DNA of 64,000 nucleotides, from positions 101,125 through 165,124 of the forward strand of contig QXEO01000148.1 of the NCBI GenBank assembly GCA_007115705.1, in the 5' to 3' direction. The position numbers and the translations under genes are program-made. The notes beneath the pieces were generated by a model. It did no database searches, was not told the origin of the DNA, and saw nothing but the letters and a program-made list of their open reading frames with translations. Shown here one piece after another: positions 44,407-55,500 of the stretch (position 1 is its first letter; each line of letters opens with the position of its first letter). Origin of the DNA: Dactylis glomerata (Eukaryota; Streptophyta; Magnoliopsida; Poales; Poaceae).

Positions 44407-46056
44407 TCATGTGGGCGCCATATAAAAGCTTGAGGCAAAGGCGCCATATAAGAACTTGAAGCAATAGAGAGCATCAAAAAGAATGTATGAAACATATTTA
44501 AATCTAAACCACTTCCTATGAAAAATAGTCTTGTAAAGAGACAAGTCATAAAAGCGCAAAGCAAAAAGCATAGGAAGGCAAAACAAGTACAACTTCAAGA
44601 ATTGCAACATAAAGAGGGGAAACTCAATATTGTTGAGATCCATCAAACCATGTTTCCCTCTCTCATAGTAACTTTCAGTAGCATCATGAATAGAATTAAC
44701 AATATAACTATCACATAAAACATCCCTATCATGAGCCACATGCATAAAAGGATTAATACTCCCTACATGAACAATAGTAGTAGGAGCAGATTCAACAGAA
44801 TAATTATTCTCATCACCATAATCATCAAAGATAGGAGGCATATTGTAATCATAACTAATTTTATCCTCAAAAGTAGGTGAACTGAAAATATTATACCCAT
44901 CATCACAAGTTAGAGAACTACTATATCGCAAAGCATACTCATCAAACATATCATCATAAGAAGGAACATGGATAGCACTAATGGTACAACAACTATTAAC
45001 CTTAGAATTGGTACCAAAAAGATTTTCAATATCAAAAGTAGAGTGCTTTTCCCAATCATGATCACTAACATAGGTAACAGGCATAGGCATATCATCCCAA
45101 TCAGAATTATCATAATCTATAGCAGGATCATAAAGCTTAAGGGAAGATACCGTGTCATCTTGCCTCTTACTCCTCTTCTTCTTCTTCTTCTTCTTACTCT
45201 TCTTACTCTCTCCTTTAGGAGGGAGAGACTTGAAGGGCATCTTCTCCACATATTCTTTAGGAGGGAAAGGCATCTTCTCCACATAATCTGGTTTGCTGAT
45301 AGAAACAACAGAAGAAACTTTGGAGGATTCCTCCTCTCTATTAATAAGATCGAAACATCTATTAGTCCTATCATAGCTTGGCAAAACATCATGTTTAATA
45401 AGATCTTGTAAGTAAGTATTTGCGAGGCAATCTTTAGCACAATAGAGATGACAACCAAGAAGGGTGCTATTAATATCAACATCATTCATATCTACCAAAG
45501 CAATCTTCCTAGATATCTCTTCACAATTCAAAAACAAAGTAAGCTCATCATACTGATTGGGAGTAATATTGTCATCACAATACAAATCTGCGGTGCCTGT
45601 TCGATTAATTGGGCATTGAAAATTAAAGTGACCTTTTTCACCGCAAAATTCACAAAGAAAAGGATAAAGCTCACAAACCCATTCACAAAGCACATCTAGA
45701 TCCTTGAGCCACATGCTGGTTTCTTCATTTGCGTGGGTGATGCAATAATCTTCCTTGTTGTAACTCTGTTCACAAGGTCTATGTATTCCGCAAAAATTAA
45801 CATGCTTATAAGAAATAGTACTTTTAGAAGTTTGAGCATGTTTATTGCAATCATCAATAACAATATCACTTTCTATGCAAGTGTCCTTAAAAGGTTCATG
45901 ATACATGTCCCCATTTCCTTTAGGAACATTCATATGGGAAGCAAAGGCTTTAAAGCAATCAACCATAATTTGAGGATCAAGACCATATTTAGCACTAAGC
46001 TCTTGAAAATTAGCAGTTTCAGCGAAAGGCTTAATGCAATCAAACTCGTAATTCAT
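44407..46056 (-). CDS. E3 duplicated C-terminal part of Gag ORF (549 codons)
   Basis: It starts MNYEFDCIKPFAETANFQEL, which equals residues from about 285 of the upstream E3 ORF, and keeps the zinc knuckle CEFCGEKGHFNFQC, the lysine-rich run and the hydrophobic C-terminus. It lacks the Gag core. Its ATG overlaps the end of the upstream ORF by four bases. It exists because of the tandem duplication, and I would not expect a separate functional product. Confidence 0.6.
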   Translation of the reverse strand: MNYEFDCIKPFAETANFQELSAKYGLDPQIMVDCFKAFASHMNVPKGNGDMYHEPFKDTCIESDIVIDDCNKHAQTSKSTISYKHVNFCGIHRPCEQSYNKEDYCITHANEETSMWLKDLDVLCEWVCELYPFLCEFCGEKGHFNFQCPINRTGTADLYCDDNITPNQYDELTLFLNCEEISRKIALVDMNDVDINSTLLGCHLYCAKDCLANTYLQDLIKHDVLPSYDRTNRCFDLINREEESSKVSSVVSISKPDYVEKMPFPPKEYVEKMPFKSLPPKGESKKSKKKKKKKRSKRQDDTVSSLKLYDPAIDYDNSDWDDMPMPVTYVSDHDWEKHSTFDIENLFGTNSKVNSCCTISAIHVPSYDDMFDEYALRYSSSLTCDDGYNIFSSPTFEDKISYDYNMPPIFDDYGDENNYSVESAPTTIVHVGSINPFMHVAHDRDVLCDSYIVNSIHDATESYYERGKHGLMDLNNIEFPLFMLQFLKLYLFCLPMLFALRFYDLSLYKTIFHRKWFRFKYVSYILFDALYCFKFLYGAFASSFYMAPT

Positions 46057-46885
46057 ACCTGATCCTTTACCTTTGTCGCTATCCCAACCTTCAATATTGT
46101 TTTGAATTGTCTCAAGCAGATCCCACTTGGCGCCATATAAGAACTTGAGGCAAAGGCGCCATATAGGAACTTAAAGAAATAGAGAGCATCAAAAAGCAAA
46201 TGTGAAAGACATTTATATATGAACCACTTCCTATGAAAAATAGTCTTGTAGAGAGACAAGTCATAAAAGCGCAAAGCAAAAAGCATAGGAAGGCAAAACA
46301 AGTACAACTTCAAAAATTGCAACATAAAGAGGGGAAACTCAATATTGTTGAGATCCATCAAACCATGTTTCCCTCTCTCATAGTAACTTTCAGTAGCATC
46401 ATGAATAGAACTAACAATATAACTATCACATAAAGCATCCCTATCATGAGCCACATGCATAAAAGGATTAATACTCCCTACATGAACAATAGTAGTAGGA
46501 GCAGATTCAACAGAATAATTATTCTCATCACCATAATCATCAAAAACAGGAGGCATATTGTAATTATAACTAATTTTCTTCTCAAAAGTAGGTGAACTGA
46601 AAATATTATACCCATCATCACAAGCTAGAGAACTACTATGTCGCAAAGCATACTCGTCAAACATATCATCATAAGAAGGAACATGGATAGCACTAATGGT
46701 ACAACAATTATTAACCTTAGAATTGGTACCAAAAAGATTTTCAATATCAAAAGTAGAGTGCTTTTCCCAATCATGATCACTAACATAGGCAACAGGCATA
46801 GGAACATCATCCCAATCAGAATTATCATAATCTATAGCAGGATCATAACGCTTAGGGGAAGATACCGTGTCCTCTCGCCTCTTAC

Positions 46886-46919
<34 letters not shown>

Positions 46920-47845
46920 ACTCTCTCCTTTAGGAGGGAGAGACTTGAAGGGCATCTTCTCCATATATCCTTTAGGAGGGAAAGGCATCTTCTCCACATA
47001 ATCTGGTTTGCTGATAGAAACAACAGAAGAAACTTTGGAGGATTCCTCCTCTCTATTAATAAGATCGAAACATCTATTAGTCCTATCATAGCTTGGCAAA
47101 ACATCATGTTTAATAAGATCTTGTAAGTAAGTATTTGCGAGGCAATCTTTAGCACAATAGAGATGACAACCAAGAAGGGTGCTATTAATATCAACATCAT
47201 TCATATCTACCAAAGCAATCTTCCTAGATATCTCTTCACAATTCAAAAACAAAGTAAGCTCATCATACTGATTGGGAGTAATATTGTCATCACAATACAA
47301 ATCTGCGGTGCCTGTTCGATTAATTGGGCATTGAAAATTAAAGTGACCTTTTTCACCGCAAAATTCACAAAGAAAAGGATAAAGCTCACAAACCCATTCA
47401 CAAAGCACATCTAGATCCTTGAGCCACATGCTGGTTTCTTCATTTGCGTGGGTGATGCAATAATCTTCCTTGTTGTAACTCTGCTCACAAGGTCTATGTA
47501 TTCCACAAAAATTAACATGCTTATAAGAAATAGTACTTTTAGAAGTTTGAGCATGTTTATTGCAATCATCAATAACAATATCACTTTCTATGCAAGTATC
47601 CTTAAAAGGTTCATGATACACGTCCCCATTTCCTTTAGGGACATTCATATGGGAAGCAAAGGCTTTAAAGCAATCAACCATAATTTGAGGATCAAGACCA
47701 TATTTAGCACTAAGCTCTTGAAAATCAGCAGTTTCAGCGAAAAACTTAATGCAATCAAACTCATAATTCATACCTGATCCTTTACCTTTGTCGTTTTCCC
47801 ATCCTTCAGCATTCTCTTGTATACGGTCAAGAAGTTTCCACTTAG
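44411..47845 (-). repeat. E3 internal tandem duplication, unit about 1.72 kb
   Basis: Copy A (about 44411-46128) and copy B (about 46129-47845) align at an offset near 1715 bp. In the last 70 bp of copy A the text (TTCAATATTGTTTTGAATTG, CAAGCAGATCCCACTTG) matches E1 at about 24655-24695 and not copy B. The junction CCACTTG/GCGCCATATAAG therefore joins an E1-like piece to a second Gag C-terminus. Confidence 0.8.
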
Positions 47846-48614
47846 CATCTTCCTTCATATGAGTGAATGATCCAAAGCAAGAAGCATCCAAATAATCCTT
47901 ATCAGGAAGAGTAAGCCGTGCATAAAAATTATTAATAACAATATTACGGGGAAGATCATGAATAGGACATTTATGCATTAGTAACTTCAATCTTCCCCAA
48001 GCTTGGGCAATGCTTTCTCCCTCATGCGGATGAAAATTATAAATGTAATTTCTATCTTTATAAACCTGACTAGAAGGATAGAATTTAGAATAAAAGAGAT
48101 GCACAATTTCCTCCCATGCAATAGATGGACCATCTTCAAGCAGCCGATACCATTCCTCAGCTCTGCCTTTCAGTGACAAAGAGAATAACTTCTTCTTAAC
48201 TTGGTTCATTGAAATACCTGCACACTGGAACAACTCGCATAATTCATGTATAAAAAGCAAATGATCACCAGGATGGACAGTTCCATCTCCTAAATAGCAG
48301 TTATCCATAACACGCCTAACAATTTTCATAGGTATTTCAAAAGGATGAGGAGCACAAGCATCATTAGAAACATCACATATGGGAGATAAAATATCATCAG
48401 AGCAAACTTTCTCCACTAAAGCTAGGGGACTAAAAATATCATACTCAACAAAACCAACTTCCCCAAGCTTAGACTTTTCTATAGCATTAGCATTAACAGT
48501 ATTCAAAGCATTCGTACTAATAACATTGCTATGCGAAATAAGCTCCAAAGGATTTTCAATTTTCTCATCAAATCTAAACTCAGAAAAAAGACTAAAGAAC
48601 TCTTTATTTTCCAT
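46053..48614 (-). CDS. E3 Gag-like protein with C-terminal extension (853 aa)
   Basis: It starts MENKEFFSLFSEFRF and is colinear with the E1 protein. The Gag core is at about 90-265 (KIVRRVMDNCYLGDG, SLSLKGRAEEWYRLL, GESIAQAWGRLKLLMHKC). A canonical CCHC zinc knuckle, CEFCGEKGHFNFQC, is at about 414-428. A lysine-rich run follows near 565-585 (KKRKKKKKKKRSKRR), then the acidic region and the hydrophobic segment LFMLQFLKLYLFCLPMLF. The last 20 or so residues (from GICLRQFKTILK) come from the duplication junction and are not native. The frame is open, and LTR similarity shows little time for decay. Confidence 0.82.
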
Positions 48615-48726
48615 TAAGCCTAACTAGTGAAAATAAAAACAAGAAACAAAAAGATGTAATTGCAGAATCTAAAGGAAATAACTCCGAGCACTCACACAGG
48701 AGGATGCGAGTACCTTTTACCTTACC

Positions 48727-48744
48727 TCCCCGGCAACGGCGCCA
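48727..48744 (-). promoter_or_regulatory. E3 primer binding site
   Basis: TGGCGCCGTTGCCGGGGA on the minus strand, ten bases inside the 5' LTR. Confidence 0.85.
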
Positions 48745-48754
48745 GAAAAGAGCT

Positions 48755-50291
48755 TGATGTCTACGCACTTCTATTCTTGTAGACACTTGTTGGGCCTCCA
48801 AGTGCAGAGGTTTGTAGAACAGCAGCAAGTTTCCCTTAAGTGGATCACCCAAGGTTTATCGAACTCAGGGAGGTTAGAGGTCAAAGCTATCCCTCTCAAG
48901 CAACCCTGCAAATACGATACAGAAAGTCTCTTGTGTCCCCAACACACCCAATACACTTGTCAGATGTATAGGTGCACTAGTTCGGCGAAGAGATAGTGAA
49001 ATACAAGTAGTAGTGATGATTATAAGTAGCAAATGTAACTTGGAATAAAAATCGCTGCGAGCAAATAAGTAACAAAACAGCAAGTAAACGATATGCAAAG
49101 CTTGGAAACAAGGCCTAGGGATCATACTTTCACTAGTGGACACACTCCCAACAATGTAACATGAATGAACAAGTAACTTCTCTTGCTAAGGTACTCTAAA
49201 TTACTCTCCTATTGAATAACATTAATCACTGTGTAGTGGCTACAGAAGCACCCCTTAAAGTTCATCAAGTACTTGACAAACACCACTCATAGAGATATCC
49301 AAATCAGATCACAATTCAAGATAGAAATCATTGCAACTTAGACCAAGTACTAACACGGTGCACACACTCACACCTTTACACCATGAAAGGAGGAATAAAT
49401 CACTCAAACTATCATAGCAATAATTATTCTCATAATCCACAAGGGATCACAATCATAGCCTAAACCAAGTACCACCATGATGCACGCACTGTCACCGTTA
49501 CACCATAACAGGAGGAATAGATTACTTTAATAACATCACTAGAGTACACAAAATATCTGAATAATAACATGTACTTGTTCAACATGATACAAAGCTCACG
49601 ATCACATAAACATCACATCATGGGAGAGAGAGGTGAACCACATAGCTACCGGTAGAGCCCTCAGCCTCGGGGATGAACTACTCCCTCCTCATCATAGGAG
49701 ACAGCAAGGTTGATGGAGATGGCGGTGAGGTCGATGGAGACGGCGGAGACGGCGATGGAGACCGATGGAGATGGCTCCGGGGGCACTTCCCCGTCCCGGC
49801 AGGGTGCCGGAACAGAGACTTCTGTCCCCCGAAATTCGTCGGCGACGGTGGCGGAGCTGCGGAACTGTTTCTGGAAAATTGCCGAATCCCTTAGGGTTTT
49901 CCATCCCGGGGCTTTATATAGGCGAAGGGGCGATGTCAGGGGGTGGACCAAGCTCCCACACACGGGCCCCGCGCGGCCAGGGGTCTGGCCGCGCCACCCC
50001 TGTGTGTGGGGGCCACGTGGCCCCCCTCCGTCAGGTCTTCTGATCTTTGGGAGCTCCCCGGTGAAATATGACTTCAGGAACTTGTTTCGTCCAATTCCGA
50101 GAATATTTCCTGTGTATCACTTCTGAAACACAAAAACAGCAGAAAAACAGGAAACTGGCACTGTGGCACTTGTTAATAGGTTAGTTCCGGAAAATGCATA
50201 AAAGTGCCACTAAGTGTAACGAAACATCGGGTAAATGGTGTAAAAACAAGCATGGAGCATCAAAAATTATAGATACGTTTGAGACGTATCA
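48755..50291 (-). repeat. E3 5' LTR (1537 bp)
   Basis: Same ends as 39937-41472. A minus-strand TATA box lies near 49911-49921. Followed on the plus strand by the target duplication CACTC. Confidence 0.95.
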
Positions 50292-50345
50292 CACTCTTAT
50301 TTATCGAAAGTACTACAATACACCCCCTATACTTGTGGGTCATCA
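50292..50345 (+). repeat. E0 5' LTR, last piece
   Basis: CACTC TTATTTATCG to CTTGTGGGTCATCA. The internal region of E0 starts at 50346. Confidence 0.9.
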
Positions 50346-50356
50346 AGACTATTTTC

Positions 50357-50373
50357 TGGCGCCATTGTCAGGG
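50357..50373 (+). promoter_or_regulatory. E0 primer binding site
   Basis: TGGCGCCATTGTCAGGG, 11 bases after the LTR end. Confidence 0.85.
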
Positions 50374-50460
50374 AGTGAAGCGCTATTGAAGAGTGGAATT
50401 GGTAAAGGTAACTTTCGCTGTGAGTATTGTTTTTATTTCTGTCTGTTATTTTATTTTATT

Positions 50461-53400
50461 ATGGAGAAGTCTCCATGTGGTTCCCTATTTGGGAATACTA
50501 CTGCCACTGTTATGGTAGTGGAGGAACCACCGCCTGACTGTTTAGATCCTTTGAAAATACCTATGAAAATTGTTAAACGTGTTATGAATAACTACTATTC
50601 AGGAGATGGAGCTGTCCATTCGGGTGATCATTTACTCTTATACATGAATTATGCGAGTTGTTCAAGTGTGCAGGTATTTCATCAAGCAAGGTTAAGAGAA
50701 AGCTATTCTCTTTATCACTGAAAGGCAGAGCTGCGGAATGGTATAGGGTGCTAAAGGATGGCCGATCTATTGGCTGGGAGGAAATAGTACATCTCTTTTG
50801 TTCCAAATTCTATCCTACAAGTGAGATTCATAAAGATCGGAACCAAATATATAATTTTTGGCCTCATGATGGAGAGAGTATTGCCCAAGCGTGGGGGAGA
50901 CTGAAGTCACTTATGCTCAAATGTCCCATTCATGAGCTCCCCAGTAATATTGTTATTAATAACTTCTATGCAAGGCTTTCTCTTCACGACAAAGATTTAT
51001 TGGTGGCTTCTTGCTCTGGATCATTTACACGTGAGAAAGAAGAAGCTAAATGGGATCTTCTTGACCGTATTCAGGAAAATACTGAAGGATGGAAGAACGA
51101 CAAAGGTAGAAAGTCAGGTGTAAATTATGATTATGAATGCATTAAAGCTTTTATGGGAACCGATGACTTTCATAATGTTAGTGCTGTTTATGGTATTGAT
51201 TCTCAAATACTTGCCAACTGTTTTAAGGCTTTTGCCTCTTATCTTGATGTTCCAAAGAAAGATTGGAGCAAGTACCATGCGCCTTATAAAGATGCTATTA
51301 GTTGTGTTCGTGCTAGAATTACTGAAGTTTGTACTGTTGATCGCATTTTGCCTGAGCCTTATTTTGAGAAAACGCCTTTCCCTGCTAAGGTAAAGGAGCA
51401 TTCTATGTTAACAAATGTGCTTAGTAAAAGTGCAAAGAAAGCTTTAGAACCTGATGAGCAAATAACTGTTAAACCTGCAGTAGGTATAGTTAAGGACCTT
51501 GTTACTAAAAATGTAGAAGATGGACATATTATCTTTTGTGAAGATGCTTCTAACATTGTTTCACATCCTAGTAGATCTAGGAAAACAAGTGTTCCTGTGC
51601 TTTCTGTCAGGATTGGTGATCATTGCTATTATGGTTTATGTGATATTGGTGCAAGTTCAAGTGCTATTCCTTATGAGCTTAACAAAGAAATCCTGCATGA
51701 AATTGGTTCTTGTGAACTGGAAGATATTGATGTGGTTATTCAGCTTGCTAACAGAGAAACTATCTCTCCAATTGGTATTGTTAGAGATGTGGAAGTTTTA
51801 TACGGTAAGACTAAATATCCTGCTGATTTTCTAGAACTTGGTTCAGCTGCTAGTAAAACTTGTCCTATTATTTTTGGTAGACCCTTTTTGAATACTTGTG
51901 GCGCCGTTATAGATTGTAAGAAGGAGAAATTTTTGACTAAGTTTGATGGAGAATATTATGAGTTTAATTTTTCTAAGTTTACTAGAGCTCCTTATGAAAC
52001 TGATTTGCCTAACAAAGATTTTAGAGTTGAACAGCTTGCCTCTATTGCTCTTGCTCCTAACGATGCTTTGCAGCAATATATGGAGGACCACGAAAGTGAG
52101 ATCTTCATGGAAGAAAGAAATGATATTGACAAAATTCTTCTTCATCAACCAAAGTTGCTTAAACATAATTTACCTGTGGAGGATTTGGGTACCACTTTGC
52201 CACCTAAGGAAGATCCTATTTTTGATTTAAAGCCTTTACCTGACAATCTTAAATATGCTTATATTGATGATAAGAAAATATATCATGTTATTATTAGTTC
52301 TAAACTTTCAGGAAAGTAAGAAGAAAGGTTATTGGAAATATTGAGGAAACACCGAGGAGCTATGGGATATACTCATGATGATTTAAAAGGGATTACTCCT
52401 ACTATATGTCAGCATGCTATTAATATGGAGCCAGATGCAAAGCCAGTTATTGAACATCAATGCCGTTTAATTCCTAAGATGAAGGAAGTGGTAAGAAATG
52501 AGGTATTGAAGCTCCTTGATGCTGGTATTATTTATCCTATTGATGATAGTAGATGGGTTAGTCCTGTTCATTGTGTTCCTAAGAAAGGAGGAATTACTGT
52601 TGTGCCTAATGAGAATAACGAGCTTATTCCTCAGAGGGTAGTAGTTGGTTATAGGATGTGCATCGATTTTAGAAAGGTCAACAAAGTTACTAAGAAAGAT
52701 CATTATCCTTTACCATTATAGATCAGATGTTAGAGAGGTTATCTAAGAAAACTCATTTTTGTTTTCTTGATGGTTATTCTGGTTTCTCTCAGATTGCTGT
52801 TAAAAAGCAAGATCAAGAGAAAATCACTTTTACTTGTCCTTATGGAACTTATGCTTATAGACGTATGCCTTTTGGTTTGTGTAATGCTCCTACTACTTTT
52901 CAAAGATGCATGTCTACTATTTTTCATGGTTTTTGTGAAGAAATTGTGGAGGTATTCATGGACGATTTCTCCGTCTATGGAACTTCTTTTGATAATTGTT
53001 TGCACAATCTTGATAAAGTTTTGCATAGATGTAAAGAAACTAATCTTGTTCTTAATTGGGAGAAATGCCACTTTATGGTGAATGAAGGAATTGTTCTTGG
53101 ACATAAAATTTCTGAAAGAGGTATTGAAGTTGATGGAGCAAAAGTTGAAGAAATTGAGAAAATGCCATGTCCTAGGGATGTTAAAGGTATTCGTAGTATT
53201 CTTGGTCACGCTGGTTTTTATAGGAGGTTTATTAAAGATTTCTCTAAGATTTCAAAGCCTCTTACTAACCTTCTTCAAAAAGATGTACCATTTGTTTTTT
53301 ATGATGATTGTAAAGAAGCTTTCGAAACTCTTAAGAAGGCTTTAACTACTGCTCCTATTGTCCAACCACGTGATTGGAATTTACCCTTTGAAATTATGTG

Positions 53401-53673
53401 TGATGCTAGTAATTTTGCTGTTGGTGCTGTTCTTGGACAGTGCATAGATAAGAAGTTGAATGTTATTCATTATGCTAGTAAGACTCTTGATGCTGCTCAG
53501 AAGAATTATGCTACTACTGAGAAAGAGTTCCTTGCTGTTGTTTTTGCAGGTGATCAGTTTAGACCTTATATTGTTGATTCAAAAGTGAGTATTCATAGTT
53601 ATTACGCTACTATTAGGTATCTTATGGCAAAGAAAGATGCTAAGCCTAGGCTTATTAGATGGGTGTTGCTTTT
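50461..53673 (+). pseudogene. E0 Gag-Pol (gag, protease, RT, RNase H), three lesions, cut by E4
   Basis: It starts MEKSPCGSLFG. A one-base loss near 50636 moves the frame inside the Gag core (HLL to FKCAGISSSKVKRK). The Gag continues FSLSLKGRAAEWYRVL and SIAQAWGRLKSLMLKC. The protease is DIGASSSAIPYEL near 51644. A TAA at 52317 interrupts the frame before EERLLEILRKHRG. RT opens MCIDFRKVNKVTKKDHYPLP; a second one-base loss near 52716 breaks FIDQ, then FLDGYSGFSQI and the active site EVFMDDFSVYG (about 52950-52982) follow. In RNase H the usual TDH motif reads SYY, so a catalytic Asp is lost. E4 interrupts at 53673 just after LIRWVLL. Integrase would be beyond the window. Gag is closely related to the E1 and E3 proteins. 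Confidence 0.9.
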
Positions 53674-55314
53674 TGATACGTCTCTAACGTCTCTATAATT
53701 TTTGATGCTCCATGCTTGTTTTTACACCATTTGCTTAGTGTTTTGTTACACTTTGTGGAATTTTTATGCATTTTCCGGAACTAACCTATTAACGAGATGC
53801 CATAGTGCCAGTTCCCTGTTTTCTACTATTTTTGTGTTTCAGAAAAGTTACATAGGAAATATTCTCGGAATTGGACGAAACAAAAGCCAAACATCCAGAA
53901 ATTCACCGAAGCTTCCAGAGAACCGAAGAGGAGATGGAGTGGGGCCACAAGGGGCCCACACAACAGGGCGGCACGGCCCAGGGCTAGGCCGCGCCCCCTA
54001 TGTGTGTGGCCGCCTCGGTCCACTTCTGCCGATGCCCCTTCACCTATAAAGACCCCCGACGGGAAAAACCTAAAACACCGATCACTTTTCCAGAATACAT
54101 CGCGATCCACCACCGCCGTCGACCTGAGATCGGGAGGGTCCAAAAGCTCTTCCCGGCACCCTGCCGGAGAGGGGAATCGCCACCGGAGGTCTTCTTCATC
54201 ACCATGCTTGCCTCCGGCGCGATGAGTGAGTAGTCTACCTTGGACTATGGGTCCATAGCAGTAGCTAGTTGGTTGTCTTCTCCACCATGTGCTTCATGTT
54301 TAGATCTCATGAGCTGCCTTACATGATCAAGATCACCGTTATGTAATTCTACATGTTGTATTTGTTGGGATCCGATGAATATTGGTGTTATGATTGAGTT
54401 GATGTGCTAAATATTATCTTATGTTATCTCTATGTTGTTTATGATCTTTCATGCTCTCCGTTGTTAGTAGCTATCTTGGCCGAGTAGATACTAGTGACTC
54501 CAAGAGGGGGTATTTATGCTCGATAGTTGGGTTCATGCCTCTATTTAATCTGGGGGAGTGACAGAAACCTATAAGGTTGTAGATGTGCTGTTGCCACTAG
54601 GGAGAAAACAACATTCATATGCTCAAGGGCATATGCTTTGTTTACATTACACACTTTGCTTAATGTAGTTATCTGTTGTTCGCAACTTAATACTAGTGGA
54701 GTTCTCGGATTGATTCGCCACAAGTGGATTATTAGTCATAGATGCAGTTCGATGACGGTCTATGTATCTTGTTGTAATGCCCAGAGTAAATCTCATAGTG
54801 ATCCTCTCGACATATGCACGTTGTCTTTATTCTATCAATTGCCCAACTGTAATTTGTTTACCCAGCATGTGTTATTTTATCTTATGGATAGACACCACTA
54901 GTGAACTGTGGACCCCGGTCCTATTTCCATTATATTGCTATCACCTGTTTACTTTACTCGCATACTACTATCATTTTCCACTCGATACGCTCATACCCTT
55001 TGTTTCAAGCAAACCGGTGAGATTGACAACCTCATCGTAAGTTGGAAACAAAGTATTTGGTTGTGTTGTGTGCAGTTTCCATGTTGCGACTAGTTGAAGA
55101 TGCGCTAACAAGAAATCATTAACGGCGCCCTTGTTGGAGTGTCACTAGGCTAGCAAGCATCACCTTCTTGAGTTTGGCTTTTTCCTACTGGACGATTAAA
55201 CCTTGGTTTCTTACTGGGGAAAAACTTGCTACTATATTCATCATACCTTCCTCTTGGGGTTTCCCAACTGGCCGGTCATTTACTTCATCATCACTTCACC
55301 ATCTATAGCAATCA
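53674..55314 (+). repeat. E4 5' LTR (about 1641 bp)
   Basis: Starts TGATACGTCTCTAACG. TATA box CACCTATAAAGACC near 54041. I place the end at AGCAATCA/AGAC by comparison with E0, E1 and E2, where CA is followed by AG and the PBS. Confidence 0.82.
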
Positions 55315-55324
55315 AGACTTTTTC

Positions 55325-55342
55325 TGGCGCCGTTGCCGGGGA
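55325..55342 (+). promoter_or_regulatory. E4 primer binding site
   Basis: TGGCGCCGTTGCCGGGGA, the E1/E3 variant, although the LTR is E2-like. Confidence 0.85.
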
Positions 55343-55500
55343 AAAAGAAGACTTCTGCAAGGGGAGTTTCACACACACATCCTTTACTTTGTTTTAAGTT
55401 TTGCTTTACTTTATTTTTACTTGCATTTTTTATCAAAAATACAAAAAAATTTAGTTTCCTTTATAGTTGTTTTTACTTGTCTGCTTTTAGCTTTGCTAGA

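Larger units (their letters stand above)
39937..50291 (-). mobile_element. E3: young Gag-only Athila-like element with internal duplication
   Basis: Minus-strand element, 10355 bp, flanked by CACTC (39932-39936 and 50292-50296). The two LTRs, 39937-41472 and 48755-50291, differ by only about ten positions by eye, so the insertion is recent. The interior has a PBS, a Gag ORF, a 1.7-kb chimeric tandem duplication and a long 3' region. No pol genes are present. Confidence 0.93.
18564..53673 (+). mobile_element. E0: Athila-like Ty3/gypsy element, split by four insertions
   Basis: The 5' LTR of E0 is in four pieces: 18564-18585, about 26816-27047, 38938-39936 and 50292-50345. They are separated by E1, E2 (with CACTA inside) and E3. 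The internal region begins at 50346, carries PBS and gag-pol, and is cut at 53673 by E4. The remainder, including the 3' LTR, is outside the window. The LTR start TGATACGTACATTTTGCATCA and the end CTTGTGGGTCATCA are those of a common grass Athila family. Confidence 0.88.
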
